Source: Catonia carolina
Taxonomy: Eukaryota; Arthropoda; Insecta; Hemiptera; Achilidae
Direction of reading: 5' to 3'
Assembly (NCBI GenBank): GCA_035578175.1
Contig: JAQMRL010000001.1
Coordinates: forward strand, 58,923,553 to 58,987,552
DNA length: 64,000 nucleotides
The position numbers and the translations under genes were made by a program. The notes beneath the pieces are model-generated. The model was not told where the DNA came from, did not search any database, and saw nothing but the letters and a program-made list of their open reading frames with translations. Below are positions 24,947 to 36,604 of the stretch, piece after piece (the stretch's first letter is position 1; each line of letters begins with the position of its first letter).

Positions 24947-26206
24947 TTACGTTTCAAACACAATTTTCTCCTTCCCTTTTTTCCCTTTTACTTGTATAAA
25001 GCCCTTTTCTAGGGCCGATGAATCTCCTATCATATCGTGGATCTTGGACCCAGACGGAGGAGATTTTAGAAATTTAGACGCTTCCGCTGGAAGCGTCTTG
25101 GATACTGAAAGGGGTTTTCCCTTTGAGGTAGAGGCTGTCTTACTTGACAGCTGAGCTTTTGTACTCTGGGTCGCAGAAAGGTTACACACTTGAGACACTG
25201 AGCTCTTTGAACCAATTTCTGTTTGCTTGGTGCTTAATAACGCTTTTAGTGCAGAAGTTAGGGAAGCAACCTGTTTAGTGAGGTTCTCAACAACACTCTT
25301 CAACTCAACGCATGACGAGCACTCACCAGACACGCGAGACTGAACACTAGTTGCAGTTGCAAACGAAATGTCAGGCTGGACTGCATTTCGAATGCTATTT
25401 AGTTTTCTGTACTCGCTCCGGGCAGCGAGAAAGGAAAGCTTCTGTTCAGAAATTTTCTGAATTTCCCGTTCTTCTTTATACTTGGGGCATTCCCGAGACC
25501 TTGCTGAATGACTTCCTTTACAGTTTGCACACAGTTCTTTTTCAGAAGTGCATTCGCTGTCTACGTGGTCAGGTGAACTGCACTTTGCGCAAATCGCAGG
25601 TTTTTTGCAGTTAGTTTTCGTATGTCCGTATTCCTGGCACTGAAAACAGCGCAGAGGGTTTGGGACATACAGTCTCACTCGAACAGACAAGTAACCCAAC
25701 TTAAGACGATCCGGAGGTTGAGGGGTGGAAAATGTTATGATAAGTGTCGGGGTACCGACATCAATTCCATTTTCCCGACGCGTAACTCTTTTGACTTGCG
25801 TCACTCTCTGGGAGGTAAGCTCCTCCAATAACTCAGCCTCAGACATATCTTGTATATCTCGAGAGTAAACCACTCCTCGAGATGAGTTGAGGGATCTGTG
25901 CGGTTCTACAGTGGCTGTAGTACTTCCTATTTGTGTAATTTTAACAACGCTGCTACTTTGCTTCGCAGACGTTGTTTCAATTAACAAAGTACCATTTCTT
26001 AGTTTTTTAATTGAATGTGGCGAGCCACAAACCGACTGCACAGACCTGTTAATAATGAAGGGGGAAACTTTTGATAGCGACCCTTCTTCAGCAACACAAC
26101 GAACAACGAAAAATTTGTCCGTGTTACTTAATACACCACTATCACTATCGTCAGACAAGCTAGACCATAGTCTTTTCATGCCAAGGGAAGATTGTTTGGT
26201 TGACAT
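24947..26206 (-). CDS. LINE ORF1 (gag-like RNA-binding protein)
   Basis: An intact 419-codon frame. Residues about 190-240 hold three Cys/His zinc knuckles: CFQCQEYGHTKTNC, CAKCSSPDHVDSEC and CANCKGSHSARSREC. The Ser/Thr-rich C-terminus ends KGKEKIVFET. Such proteins coat the element's RNA and form the ribonucleoprotein used in retrotransposition. The start is the first ATG (26206), with no better start upstream. It ends at TAA 24949-24947. ORF2 follows in the same frame directly after that stop. Confidence 0.9.
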   Translation of the reverse strand: MSTKQSSLGMKRLWSSLSDDSDSGVLSNTDKFFVVRCVAEEGSLSKVSPFIINRSVQSVCGSPHSIKKLRNGTLLIETTSAKQSSSVVKITQIGSTTATVEPHRSLNSSRGVVYSRDIQDMSEAELLEELTSQRVTQVKRVTRRENGIDVGTPTLIITFSTPQPPDRLKLGYLSVRVRLYVPNPLRCFQCQEYGHTKTNCKKPAICAKCSSPDHVDSECTSEKELCANCKGSHSARSRECPKYKEEREIQKISEQKLSFLAARSEYRKLNSIRNAVQPDISFATATSVQSRVSGECSSCVELKSVVENLTKQVASLTSALKALLSTKQTEIGSKSSVSQVCNLSATQSTKAQLSSKTASTSKGKPLSVSKTLPAEASKFLKSPPSGSKIHDMIGDSSALEKGFIQVKGKKGKEKIVFET

Positions 26207-26836
26207 TATCTAAGTGCTTTTCCAGTCATCGTGAAAGCAAGGTGCGGGCGGAGAGATGACCCGCGCACGCCGCAGGTCCCTAGTAAAAAGAAGGACCCGG
26301 CCGAGTACTCCCGGCAGCCATCTCCCACATATTTCATCCGGGCCGGGGAGTCAGGTACTGCCTGACCCACTGATACCGACGTCCCAGAAGCTCGCACGCA
26401 GCAGTAAGAGCTCCGACACTCTTACCCATGGTCCACTTCTTGCCACAGTACCGAAGCGACTGGAAGGGCTAAAGGATGGCGCAAAGCCTCGGCAGAGCAA
26501 GCTCACAGCAGCACAACCACAGTCCAGACCTTCCATCCGGAAAGGGTTACGCACGACCAGCCCGCATCCCATCCTCGCCAGCATTATAAATGTGTGTAAG
26601 AAAACTTTGTGTATGTGTTGTGTGTAGGGTATGTAAATGTGTGTGTTGAAAGAAAGTGTGGTGTGTGTGATGTAGTATTATTGTTGTGTGTAGTGTAAGA
26701 GCAACCTGTGTATAGTTTTGAAAAAAGGTTAGCTCTTAGCTGGAGTCCCGGGGTTGCCACACCCGAACACCCACATATATATGCATGGACGAGCATTCAT
26801 ATCTATAAGAATGGGTGCCCCCTGGGGGCCCTTAGA

Positions 26837-26938
26837 ACCTGGTTCAATAAAATTACTCCGCAACTGTTTAGAGCTGCAGTTGACAAAGTGAGGATCGCCA
26901 TGATGGTGTCCAACATTCGAAACGGATTGGCACCTTAA
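26837..26938 (+). pseudogene. RTE-type LINE ORF2, part 2 (last 33 codons)
   Basis: The sequence reads TWFNKITPQLFRAAVDKVRI, then AMMVSNIRNGLAP and a TAA. It continues in frame the ISWLKNLR that stops at 20709. It is followed by AAGAAGAAGAAG, a short simple-repeat tail of the kind RTE elements have instead of poly(A). Together the parts give about 992 residues, a normal length for this clade. Confidence 0.9.
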
Positions 26939-28005
26939 GAAGAAGAAGACACAGATTAATATTAATTCACGCGCCGCAGTGCTTTAACGCGCTGGAGACA
27001 CTCCAGGAAAACGACCACGCAAAATACAGTCCACTAATTCAAGATCTTCGGCAGCTCAACACTCATCGGAAAGCCACTGGTACCAGCTGGTAAGCCGCAG
27101 GACTTCCAAGGCGAGTGGAATAAAACTTTTTATTAATCGACAGTAAGCTGCTATACGCTCCGCCACTGACCCTACCAAATAGAGACAAAATCAGGAGTGA
27201 AAGAATTAGGAAACAGCTGGGTCAGGGATCGCAGAAAAGGTTGAGAGGCATCTATGATTTGGTTAAGATAGTTGAGAACAGAAAGTCTAAACATATTATT
27301 ATATGCCTTGGACAAAGAGACGTATATGACTTATGAGGGTTTGGGATGGATTCGAAAAATACAGATAAGACTGGAGGCTTCATACGCTTCTGAAACTGTG
27401 AAACGGTACGGGCTAGAAAATTATAAATAGAAGAAGAACAAAGAAAGGGAGGGTGAGGGGGAGAGAGAGAGAGAGAGAAGAAAATACTCTATGTGATTAT
27501 GTAGTTACAGGCTACAGTGTCACACGGAGGCACTTCGAAGGTCAGTTATGATGTACTTCTCGGGGAATTCTATTGTATAAAAAATTTACTTACAAAATCC
27601 CGAGCGGAATATTATTTATCAAGAAATCACGGTAGTAAACATCAGTTACAAATTTATTTTTGAGTTCCGAGGAGAGTAGTCGTAGGCCGACACAACTACT
27701 AATATAAATAAATATGCGATACTGAAAATATTCATTCTTGCAAACAAACAAAAAAACAAGTAACATAAACAAGAAGTAGGCCTATGTAAAATATAGGGCT
27801 ACGGATCAACAAGAAAACAATACAATTAACAATACGAACTACGAACAACAAACAAGATTCTTGTAATCTTATGGCAAGTACCGAACTAAAAAACATTATA
27901 AAAAATTCATTAAATTCTGTATAAGTTACTAAATTGTTTGTACTTAATAAATGGATACCAAAGAAAATCAAATACGCGCATATAAATGGGAAACAACACC
28001 AGTTC
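26939..28005. other. Intronic stretch after the RTE LINE
   Basis: 26939-27130 is probably RTE 3' UTR or adjacent DNA. A (GA)n microsatellite lies at about 27460-27480. 27180-27430 has weak LINE-like coding texture but nothing certain. Confidence 0.4.
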
Positions 28006-28201
28006 CTGCCGGTCGCATTGTCGTAGTTGGTAACGTGCTCGCCTCTCATCATGTGGTCATGAGTTTAAATCCCACTCAGGGCACGGCATGTTTTCATACG
28101 TAACAAAAAATTATTTCATCCTCCATTGTACACAGTTACACCCCAACGTCGTCGCTAATGACCGTTGCAGTTGATGCGACGTTAAATAAATAAAAAAAAA
28201 A
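28006..28201 (+). repeat. tRNA-derived SINE, family S2, with 11-bp target duplication
   Basis: The head is GTAGTTGGTAACGTGCTCGCC, a box A-like part, followed by GAGTTTAAATCCC (weak box B). The S2 body CGTCGCTAATGACCGTTGCA and an A-rich end follow. It is flanked by AACACCAGTTC at 27995-28005 and 28202-28212. Confidence 0.88.
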
Positions 28202-28294
28202 AACACCAGTTCGAATCAAGTTTAAAAATAACTGTGCAACTGACATTCAAACTTCTTTTAATAAAATTAGAATGCATTTTATAACAAATACTTA

Positions 28295-28446
28295 TTTTAA
28301 GTCGCATCAAGAGCTTGGTCATTAGTGACTATTTTGGGTTGAGTAATTGTAAGTTTGAAAGTGTAATAATTTCCAGATTCTAGCCAGGACTGAACCCGGG
28401 ACGTTCCGGTTTGCAGCGTAGCACGCTAACCACTATGCCACGATGG
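28295..28446 (-). repeat. tRNA-derived SINE, family S2, opposite orientation
   Basis: On the minus strand it reads a head with GTGGCATAGTGGTTAGCGTG, a box B-like GTTCAGTCC and the body with GTCACTAATGACC. It lies about 90 bp from the plus-strand copy at 28006-28201, making a tail-to-tail pair. Confidence 0.8.
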
Positions 28447-30073
28447 GGGGTCGACGTCATTACTATTTACAATAATTTTTCCAGACATAATTGTTTATCG
28501 ACGCTAGATTGTAGGCGATTACGATGAGTGAGATAAGTTGAAAATACGTTATCTTGTTAACATTTCAAACTGAAACTGACACACAGTCGAATGCCTTGCC
28601 GACGCAACTACTGTACTATATAGTACAGTCAAAAACCTCTCTTTTATCGGTACACTCGAAGGAAGATTAATTTTCAACAGTTTTAAATTTTGCTGCAACA
28701 TGATTGAGGTTATACTACGGTATCTATTTATGCAGTCACCTTTTCGTGTTTGCGCGCGGCAATTGCCAGACGTAAATAGGTCAACAATGTTTATTCGATA
28801 GGCAGTTAAAATAATTTACGTAAACTATATTTTATTTACAAAAAACCCTTTTCGTGTAAAAGTAAAATAAAACGTAAATTTTAACGTATCATAAACAACT
28901 GCACACAATGTAGAAGCTCTGTCACAAAAAAGCAGTTCACATAACATAGACCTATATTAAAATTAACTTTAAAAAATACGGTAATGTAAACTATTTGGGA
29001 AAAATTTCAAAATATACTTTCTTAATCAATTACTTCAGTGCCTCCCTGGGAATTCTTAGTGCTTAATCCTGAATTAACTTAAGTAAAATTTATTAATTAT
29101 AAAAAAATAAACTTTTCCAAAGCTCGTTTTGAAAATTTTAAGACAGAAGTTATTCAAGGTAACTTAACAGCAATGGTTTCAAAAGAACTTTTCAAAGCAC
29201 ATTTCGACGATAACGGTAAAAGAAAAACGAAAACAAACAGATTACGATCGCACCCGGACAAGGAATCTTAAATTTTAAGCACCAAAATAAATATGTAACC
29301 CCTGTCTAACGGTGAGCATAATTATTGTAGTCTACATAATCAAGTACGCCCACAATTTTTCGCTTTTGTATACGATTCACATTTCAGTTTGAATTTCTCA
29401 CCTTCAAATTACTATTCCTACTACCACTGGAAATTTATTATTTTAGTTAATAAATTCGCATATTAAATTTAAATTGTCAAGGTTACAGTTATTTCCACCA
29501 ACAAAAAGTATTTTAATTATCATTTATTGCCCTAAACTTTAATCCTCTCAGCTCACGCAAACTTTCCGGTTAGCGAACTATTCGGATAATTGCAACTCTC
29601 CTAATTAAATATTATTAATACAAAAATTAAGTTATTAAAAATAGCTACGCTTTTATTTTTTTAAACGTTTACGAATGCTAATTAACAATGTTTACATTAT
29701 TGTCACAAACATTTTTTAACTGCGTAATTTTAACGAACAGCAATTACAAAGCTATTACATATTGCTACACTTATTCATAAATAATGAAACACTAACTAAC
29801 ATGGACTTAACAAAATATGTATGAATGGGTAACTCGAACCAAACGACGACGTTCTAATTACCAATTCACACAACAGATTTTACACGGCGTAACATAATAT
29901 CCTACCAAGAAGTAACAGCGCCGATAATGATCAGTTTTTACTATAGCTTACTGCTAATAGTAGTTCCTATAAAAAAAAAATGTCAGGTAGTTTTTCTGAG
30001 AAGGTTAATAAAGATCTACACCAACAACCCTCCAACGATTGTTATTTACACAGAGGGCCACCAATACATTTTT
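28447..30073. other. AT-rich intronic stretch
   Basis: No gene, repeat boundary or RNA gene recognised. Confidence 0.4.
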
Positions 30074-31007
30074 ACTTTCTCTTGCCTATATGAATATATA
30101 GGAAGGAAAGTTGTTTTCATATCGATTTTTCGAAACAGAGTTTTCACCGGATCTATACGTTTTCAGACCCCCTGAACCCAAAAAACATGTTTTTAGCGAT
30201 TGGTCTGTGTGTGTGTACAAAATATCTCAAGAACGGAACATCGTACGAACTTGAAACTTAAGTTACATACCACTACCGGACCCGACACAAACATTTTCAT
30301 CAAAATCGGTCAACCGGAAGTAGTAGTTTATTCGTATAATTTTTCATTTTTTTGCGAATTTCTCAAAAACTGGTCCTACGATTTTTTTAAAAATCGCCTG
30401 GTTTATTCAATTTTTTATTCTCAACAAGATAGGGTAGGCGTCATGTTTGCTGAAATTCTTGGTGAGGCTGTTTTCACGTAAAAACATAGTTTTTTTTAAG
30501 ATTACGGCTTTAATATGCAATTTAGCGCAACAATTTATATAATGAAAATTGTAGAGAATTTAAAATCCTACAACTTTTATTTCAAACATTTTTTTGTATA
30601 ACGCTTAGTTTAAGTTTAGCGGTAATTTGCAATTTTCTGTTTTTTTCTCAAGAAAAAGTGTGAAACATTGATTTTTTTTAAGATTTCGGCCTTAGTATGC
30701 ATTTTACGACAAAAGTGTATATAATTAAATTTATAGAAAATTAAAAGATCTACAACTTTTATTGCGAGCATTTTTCTCCACGGAGCCTAGTTTAGTGAGA
30801 AAGAGTGATTTTCCGTATTTTTAAGTCAAACTGAGGTCGATTTTCATTTTGGGTCATTCACTCATGATTAAAATTAGGTTATATATTATGTTTATTGACG
30901 TTAGTTTTTTGTTTATTTCTAATGTTTTAATACTAATATTAGGTTTATTGTTAATTATTTGCACTGGCAAGAGAAAGTTGTGTGAGTGTTTCACACCAGA
31001 TTTTTTA
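30074..31007 (+). repeat. Repeat family Z, full-length copy 1 (about 0.93 kb)
   Basis: It opens with ACTTTCTCTTGCC plus a short hairpin (CCTATATGAATATATAGG) and closes with GGCAAGAGAAAGT followed by a second hairpin-like GTGTGAGTGTTTCACAC. The first and last 13-mers are exact inverted repeats. The same sequence recurs at 38.1, 40.5, 43.1, 48.5 and 61.4 kb. It has no conserved coding frame. It behaves like a non-autonomous DNA transposon, but the target duplication was not established. Confidence 0.82.
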
Positions 31008-32104
31008 ATACGCAGTAGGAGCACATCAGGTTTAGAGATATTCATTTGTAGATATTACCTTACGATGGACAAATCAAGATTGATTTAAACATTAGAAACC
31101 CGACAGAAAAACTAAATTATCCCTTCAGACCAACAGAAAAACGTTACTGGTTTTATAAGAACTTATAAAGATTTATAACTTACTCGTATTTAAGAACTTA
31201 TTAGGATTTAATCTGTTGCTTCATCCGTTTGTCACGAGAAAAGAGTTAATACATATTATGTTTTTTATTCACTTAAGACAGTTGACGTGCACTGCATTAA
31301 AACATTACAAAATTACAATTTAACAAAATAATAAAAATGCCACAGATTACTGTAACAGATACTAGATTCACCGACCAATTCAGATTCAGAATTGGAAAGC
31401 CAGATTTTCAAGACTATCTGCATCAGCCAGAACGAAGAGTAAAAAAAAAAATAATTTACCAGAAATGTAAAAACATTACGAAGAGGTTGAAAGCTTTTCA
31501 CAATTTATAACATTAGTGGTTAATGTTTCCAAGGGTTGGGTGAACTTAAGACATTACACAGCACATTACTAATTTTGTTAATCTACACCCTTAAACAATT
31601 TTAATATCTCTTTCACGCTTATTTCGGATAGTCATAGTTCCACTGAGAGGAATCGAAACAATTTGGAGGCGTCAACAAATACCCAAGGACAAGGGACCAA
31701 ACGAGAAAATATTTTTTATCAGTAAAAGTGTAATTATATGCATTATCTGCATAATTATAAAATGACTGCACAAACATGGCCAGATTGAATAACTGTAGTC
31801 TACAACTACAGGCAATTTTATCACCGACTACAAAACAACGAATTTTTCTTCGTTTAAAAATGAAAACATGAAGTAGCTATCTACTGTAATACTGAATAAA
31901 CCACCTAATAAAAAAAAACACGTATTAACTCTCAGGCGAGTTAATTTGCCAATACCGCATATAACTTTTTTCCAAAATTAAGAATTAAATATAAAAAGGT
32001 TATTGTTTGAAGAGAAGCATCAACTCTACATAAGGGCTTCAATTGGGCTGTTTCACCCTTAAAATAAAAAAAATTCACTCGGTAACCAATTACTTTATCC
32101 GTAA
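31008..32104. other. AT-rich intronic stretch
   Basis: No convincing gene. A short acidic plus-strand piece near 31360-31440 (SDSELESQ) resembles transposase N-termini but is too short to call. Confidence 0.35.
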
Positions 32105-32505
32105 CAGGCAGGTGAACTGTTAGGCCTAAATTATTTGCACTTTATCTGCTAGTTCCAAGGCTACAAAAAAATAGTTCTGTTTTTTTATCCCATGGTCAGC
32201 CAATTGATTGACTGAAGCATTTAAGAACAGTAGTGGTAAGAGGTGTAAAAGACACTAGTCTTTTTTAGAGTTATCTCCTCTGAGAGTAGTGATGAATTTC
32301 ATCATACAGCCAGACCCTGTGGTGAATGAAGTGAAGGTGCAATTTATAGGGTGGAAAGTAGATGTTTTTCAGAGGGCTGAATAACATCCTAATAAGCATA
32401 CTTTTCCACTCAGTGAGGATAGCATGGTAAACCACCTCACTCCTCGTTTTACTCAGTTAAGCTTCTAGAGGTTCAAACCAGCCTTTCGGCTGATGACCTA
32501 AACAC
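32105..32505 (-). repeat. Repeat family Y, copy 2
   Basis: Reverse-complement match to 7655-8031 and 39907-40312, including the CAGCCGAAAGGCTG hairpin (here at the high-coordinate end) and the GGGTCTGGCTGTAT block. It is more diverged, with small indels. Confidence 0.75.
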
Positions 32506-32685
32506 AACAAAAACCCACCAACAATTATAATAGATGTTACTACTAGTAAATTAATTTTCTAACAATACAATAGCGGCTTAAAATAGGTATTCTACTTTCA
32601 ACTTCAATTACCTAATGAAAGCTTTACTTTTTGATTATTAAAAGTAAGGAACAGTCAACTTAAAAAAAAATCAATGCTGAACTTT

Positions 32686-33097
32686 CGGGACTTTACTGTT
32701 ATCCCCCCCCCCCGCATAATTTGTTACATTTTGTGGATAGTTTGTATGTAAGTAATCTTACAGTATTGTTAACGATAAAAACGGGGAAAACATTAAAAAA
32801 ACATATCAACATTGTTCAAGTTACGTTAAAGTTGTTTTTTTCTTTTACAATTTAACGTTAAAACTATTTAATGATGTCATGTACTCAATGAGTTTATGTT
32901 TCATTATTACGTACAGTATAATATTAAGAAAAAGCAATCTATATTCCCAACCTATATTTAACCTTACCTTGAAGAATATTAGTGTAGGATTTTTTAATAT
33001 TTTTTCGTTTCTATCGTTAAAACTTCTATAAGATTACATACGAAATATCCATAAAATGTGACGAATTTTGCCAAGGGGGGATAACAGAAAAGACTCG
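32686..33097. mobile_element. 412-bp MITE with long terminal inverted repeats
   Basis: About 70-bp inverted repeats: the left starts CGGGACTTTACTGTTATCCC and the right, read inward, starts CGAGTCTTTTCTGTTATCCC. Both continue through a C run, then ACATTTT-TGGATA and GTATGTAA blocks. The non-repeated middle is about 250 bp and non-coding. The target duplication is unclear, so the superfamily is not assigned. Confidence 0.75.
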
Positions 33098-33438
33098 AGC
33101 TTCCTATTCGATCTTTCAGATGCAATAAATTTTAGAAAAGTTCACGAAGTAAAGTGAACATTTACGGTTTATTAGTAGATTAACCGTTAAGAAATTACGA
33201 TATAACGTTTAAGTTTTGAAATATAACAACATAATCAAAGAAACGGTGGTTAACCACCGTCAGCAAAATCGACGAACAAACATCCGATTACATAACATTA
33301 TTATTATGTATGAAAATGAAATACCTTGTAATACAATACAAAAAATAAAACAATTAAAATGTAACTGAATAATTTATTAAACGATTCGTCGTGAAGAAAA
33401 TATTTCCTATTGAACAGCCTTTCACATTAAATACAATT

Positions 33439-36004
33439 GAGGGGGTGAAAAGCAAAGGGGTACAAGTGCAATTTTGCTTGAAAAAGAGATAATTGCATAA
33501 ATGAAAACTAGAAGTTCATAAAATGTTAGTGGCAAAGGGATAGAAGTGTATTCCTACCCTGTGCTGCTACCTAGCATCTGCTATCTCAACTTCTACAAAA
33601 TTTAGTGTTTACTATAGAAGCAAAGGGATACAAGTCACTTGTACCTCTTTGCTACTCACATGGTAGCCATTTTTGTACTGAACATTGGTGTGTGGTGTAT
33701 GTTTTAGAACTCTGATGTATTGTATTTTTGTTATCTACAGATTCTGTTTATAGAAAAGTTAAGAGAAATGTCTGATTCTGATCATAATACATGTAAGTAT
33801 TAATTTTATTGTTATTTTTGTACTACATACAGCTAAATGTTACAATGTTATGTGTATAACCTATAACTTGCACAGTATTAACCTATATTATTTTATAGTG
33901 ATTGATGTTATACAATACACAATAAGCATAACTGAGATAGCAAATTTACAGAAAATTTGTACAAAATAATATAATAAAACAAAAATAAATAAATATTAGA
34001 ATGTTATAATGTCTTTATACATTGAGAATTTAATTTTTTTTTTAAATTCATTAAACTACTTCAACTAATTATCAGCATTCATGCTAGCAAGATATTGTTA
34101 TTGTACCTTTTCCCATGCTTTTCTTTATTTTTGTATTATTTTGTAATTTTTTATAGATAATTTGTCTTCAATTACTAGTAGGCCTACATATAGACAGGTA
34201 TTTGCAATACTTGTCGTTAATTTTTTTTAAGTTTTTGAACTTCTTGTTTGAAAAATGTTATTTTTTTAAAAATTACAAACTTTACATAAATTAAATTTTA
34301 ATAATATTACAAATTTTTGACATTTTCCAGTTGAGGACCTTGACAACACTGATATTGATGAAGACTATCATCCAGACCTTTCTGGTAATGAATCTACATC
34401 ATCACCTGATCAATCTGAAAATGAGCAAGTGGAAGTTATTCGAACAAAAAAAAAGACTCCGCAGAGATCATGAATGGAAAAGAAAAAAGGCAAAGTTTTT
34501 AAGAAATAGAGGAAAGGAGTACACCGGAAACAGTGGTAAGGTATATAATGCAAGGTCAGTGAAACAATTTATACATGCTTGCAGATATAGATGTTCCAAT
34601 AATTTTTCTGAAGAAGAAAGGCAAAAGATTTTTGACAAATACTGGAATCTTGGCTCTTGGGACCTACAAACATCTTTTATAAATTCATCCATCGAAAAAA
34701 TTCCACCAAAACGAGTAAATAAAAATTCTGTTTCCAATAAAACAATGACTAATATTATTACATTGAACGGTCATAGAGTGTGTAAAGAATTTTTCCTAAA
34801 AACATTAGATATTAGTAACAAACGTTTTTCTAATGTTGCTAAAAAAAGAGCTGTTGATGGCATTATAGAAACTGATAAAAGAGGTAGGCATGAACCAGAT
34901 GTATGGCAGTTAATTTGAAAAACAATATAGCAGGTATAAGGAAAATGCAGTGGCTACATTTTCAAAGAAATTCACCATTTTCACTTTTTTATAAAAATAA
35001 TCTAAATGAAAACACTGCATTTGAACGGATTCATTTGAAACAATCACCTGGACGACCACCATTTGTTCAACTCACTGAACTTTATGAAGCTCCATTAAAA
35101 ATTAAATTTGCCAAATACAAAAATCTTCTGGAATTACTTCCATTTATACCACCAATTTATCACAAATTTTACACATCTATCCCACATGAAGTTCCAACGA
35201 AGAAAAATAAGCAGTGTCGTCAGAAAGCAGAATTTGTGGAACACTTGAGTGAGGAAGAGGAGTCAACACCTTCAGAAATTGATGATGATCATGTCTTACA
35301 GTCTGATTATGATGAATAGGGACTAAAAACGATACGTCGTAATAAAGAAAATCTAGTTTTAAAGTAAATTTATGTAGTTTTAATTTATGTAGGAAAAATT
35401 TATTAATTTGTTTTAAGTTGAGTTTATGGTTTATAATATCTGTAGGTTATTATTGTAGTTATTTTAACAAACAGGATAATTTTTTAAATTTTAAGATGTT
35501 TTTAATTAAGTTGCTTTTTTACATTTTTATTTTCTTACATCATTTTTACTAGGAAAAAAGTATGGTTTCATTTTACAAAAAGATTTTTTATATCATATTA
35601 TTGTATGGAATAGTAAATACAGGTATTTTGTTTTTTAATGTCATTTTGTCTCTGAATTTTTCTGATTTAAATAAACGATTTAAACAAATTCTTAAAGACA
35701 TAGTTATTTTATCTCACATTATTTTCATTTAACCCTTTGGTGGCAAAGAGGTACAAGTGCATATCCTGAAGGCAGACGGGTATAAGTACATGCAGAGGTT
35801 TAAATAAATTTTTGTAACAAGTTGTTAATATTTTCTAGCATCATGAAATTATACAATAAAGTACATAAAGAATAGTACTTTACACTAGTGTTGCCAAAAT
35901 AAAATGAAAACAGTCACAGAATTTACTATAGTCAATCAACTTTGAACCTGTTTTTCTCAAAACTATCAAAACTGCACTTGTACCTCTTTGCTTTTCACCC
36001 CCTC
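33439..36004 (+). mobile_element. Non-autonomous Sola-like transposon with AATT duplication
   Basis: Terminal inverted repeats of 38 bp (33439-33476 and 35967-36004) match except at two positions; both begin GAGGGGGTGAAAAGCAAAG. A 4-bp direct repeat AATT lies immediately outside (33435-33438 and 36005-36008). Internal copies of a GCAAAGGGATACAAGT-like motif occur near 33531, 33620-33650 (as a palindromic pair) and 35743. The coding part has lost the transposase core, so the copy depends on a relative for movement. Confidence 0.9.
34333..35319 (+). pseudogene. Core-deleted Sola-like transposase (copy 2)
   Basis: After a splice-acceptor-like TTTTCCAG (34323-34330) an acidic segment (EDLDNTDIDEDYHPDLSG) leads into a run of nine A where the frame shifts. 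The N-terminal module follows: GKEYTGNSGKVYNARSVKQF, CRYRC, FSEEERQKIF, GSWDLQTSF, then HRVCKEFFLKTLDISNKRF and DGIIETDKRGRHEPD. The part that should hold the three catalytic acidic residues is missing. The frame changes near 34903-34918. The C-terminal module resumes with MQWLHFQRNSPF, YEAPLKIKFAKYKNLLELLP and FIPPIYHKFY, and ends in an acidic tail. It aligns in order with both flanks of the protein at 58530-60422. It cannot be an active transposase. Confidence 0.85.
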
Positions 36005-36008
36005 AATT

Positions 36009-36604
36009 ATAATATTCTATTCTCAGGTAAAATGGCCTTCAAGCTACTCATTACATGCCCATTTACATTAAAATGCTACATATTATTTAATAGTTATAAA
36101 AAAGTATAAATATAAAAATGAGTGATTAACAGAATATGACATAACGAAAAGAAAAACAATTATACACTTCTTTAAATTGAAATTATTATTAATTTTTTTA
36201 ATGAAATAATCACACCAACTTCAAATAAATTGCATTAATTACCATATTCAGATAAATAATATTCAGATACCGACCTAAATGGGCTCATTAATATTTATCA
36301 GGGAAAAAGTGAGCTCATATTAATGTGACGTAATTTTTCGCAAATGGGTAACAAAAATTTATAAGTTTTCTTTGTATTAACACAAAAATGTTTTAGCACA
36401 CCCTTATTACGTTAGGATTAGACTGAAATGAATAAGAGGTTACTTCTTTTCACTTCGTTAGATTAAAAAAACAGTTAAAAAACTGTTAAAAACATTTTTT
36501 TTAAGCAGAACGTTTATTTTTTCGAAGCCAAAGTAATCATGAAAATATCCCTTTCTAACAACCCGCATAATATACACATTAAAGCAGACCTAAGGCAAGA
36601 AAGT
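36009..36604. other. AT-rich intronic stretch
   Basis: No gene or repeat recognised before the SINE pair. Confidence 0.4.

Larger units (their letters stand above)
20710..26829 (-). mobile_element. I-type non-LTR retrotransposon inserted in the RTE LINE
   Basis: A 6.1-kb element on the minus strand. The 5' end lies near 26829, followed by about 620 bp of leader with a TG-rich stretch (26585-26700), ORF1, ORF2, a 3' UTR and a poly(A) tail (17 T on the plus strand, 20712-20728). CCTTAGA is duplicated on both sides (20703-20709 and 26830-26836). It is almost full length, but ORF2 is damaged. With three zinc knuckles in ORF1 and EN-RT-RNase H in ORF2 it fits the I superfamily (I/Nimb-like); the clade is inferred. 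Confidence 0.92.

Noticed and set aside
30200..30481. Similar open frames in the Z repeats at 30200-30481 and 48659-48922
   Set aside because: The similarity follows from the repeat DNA itself. Other Z copies break the frame, and no known domain is seen.
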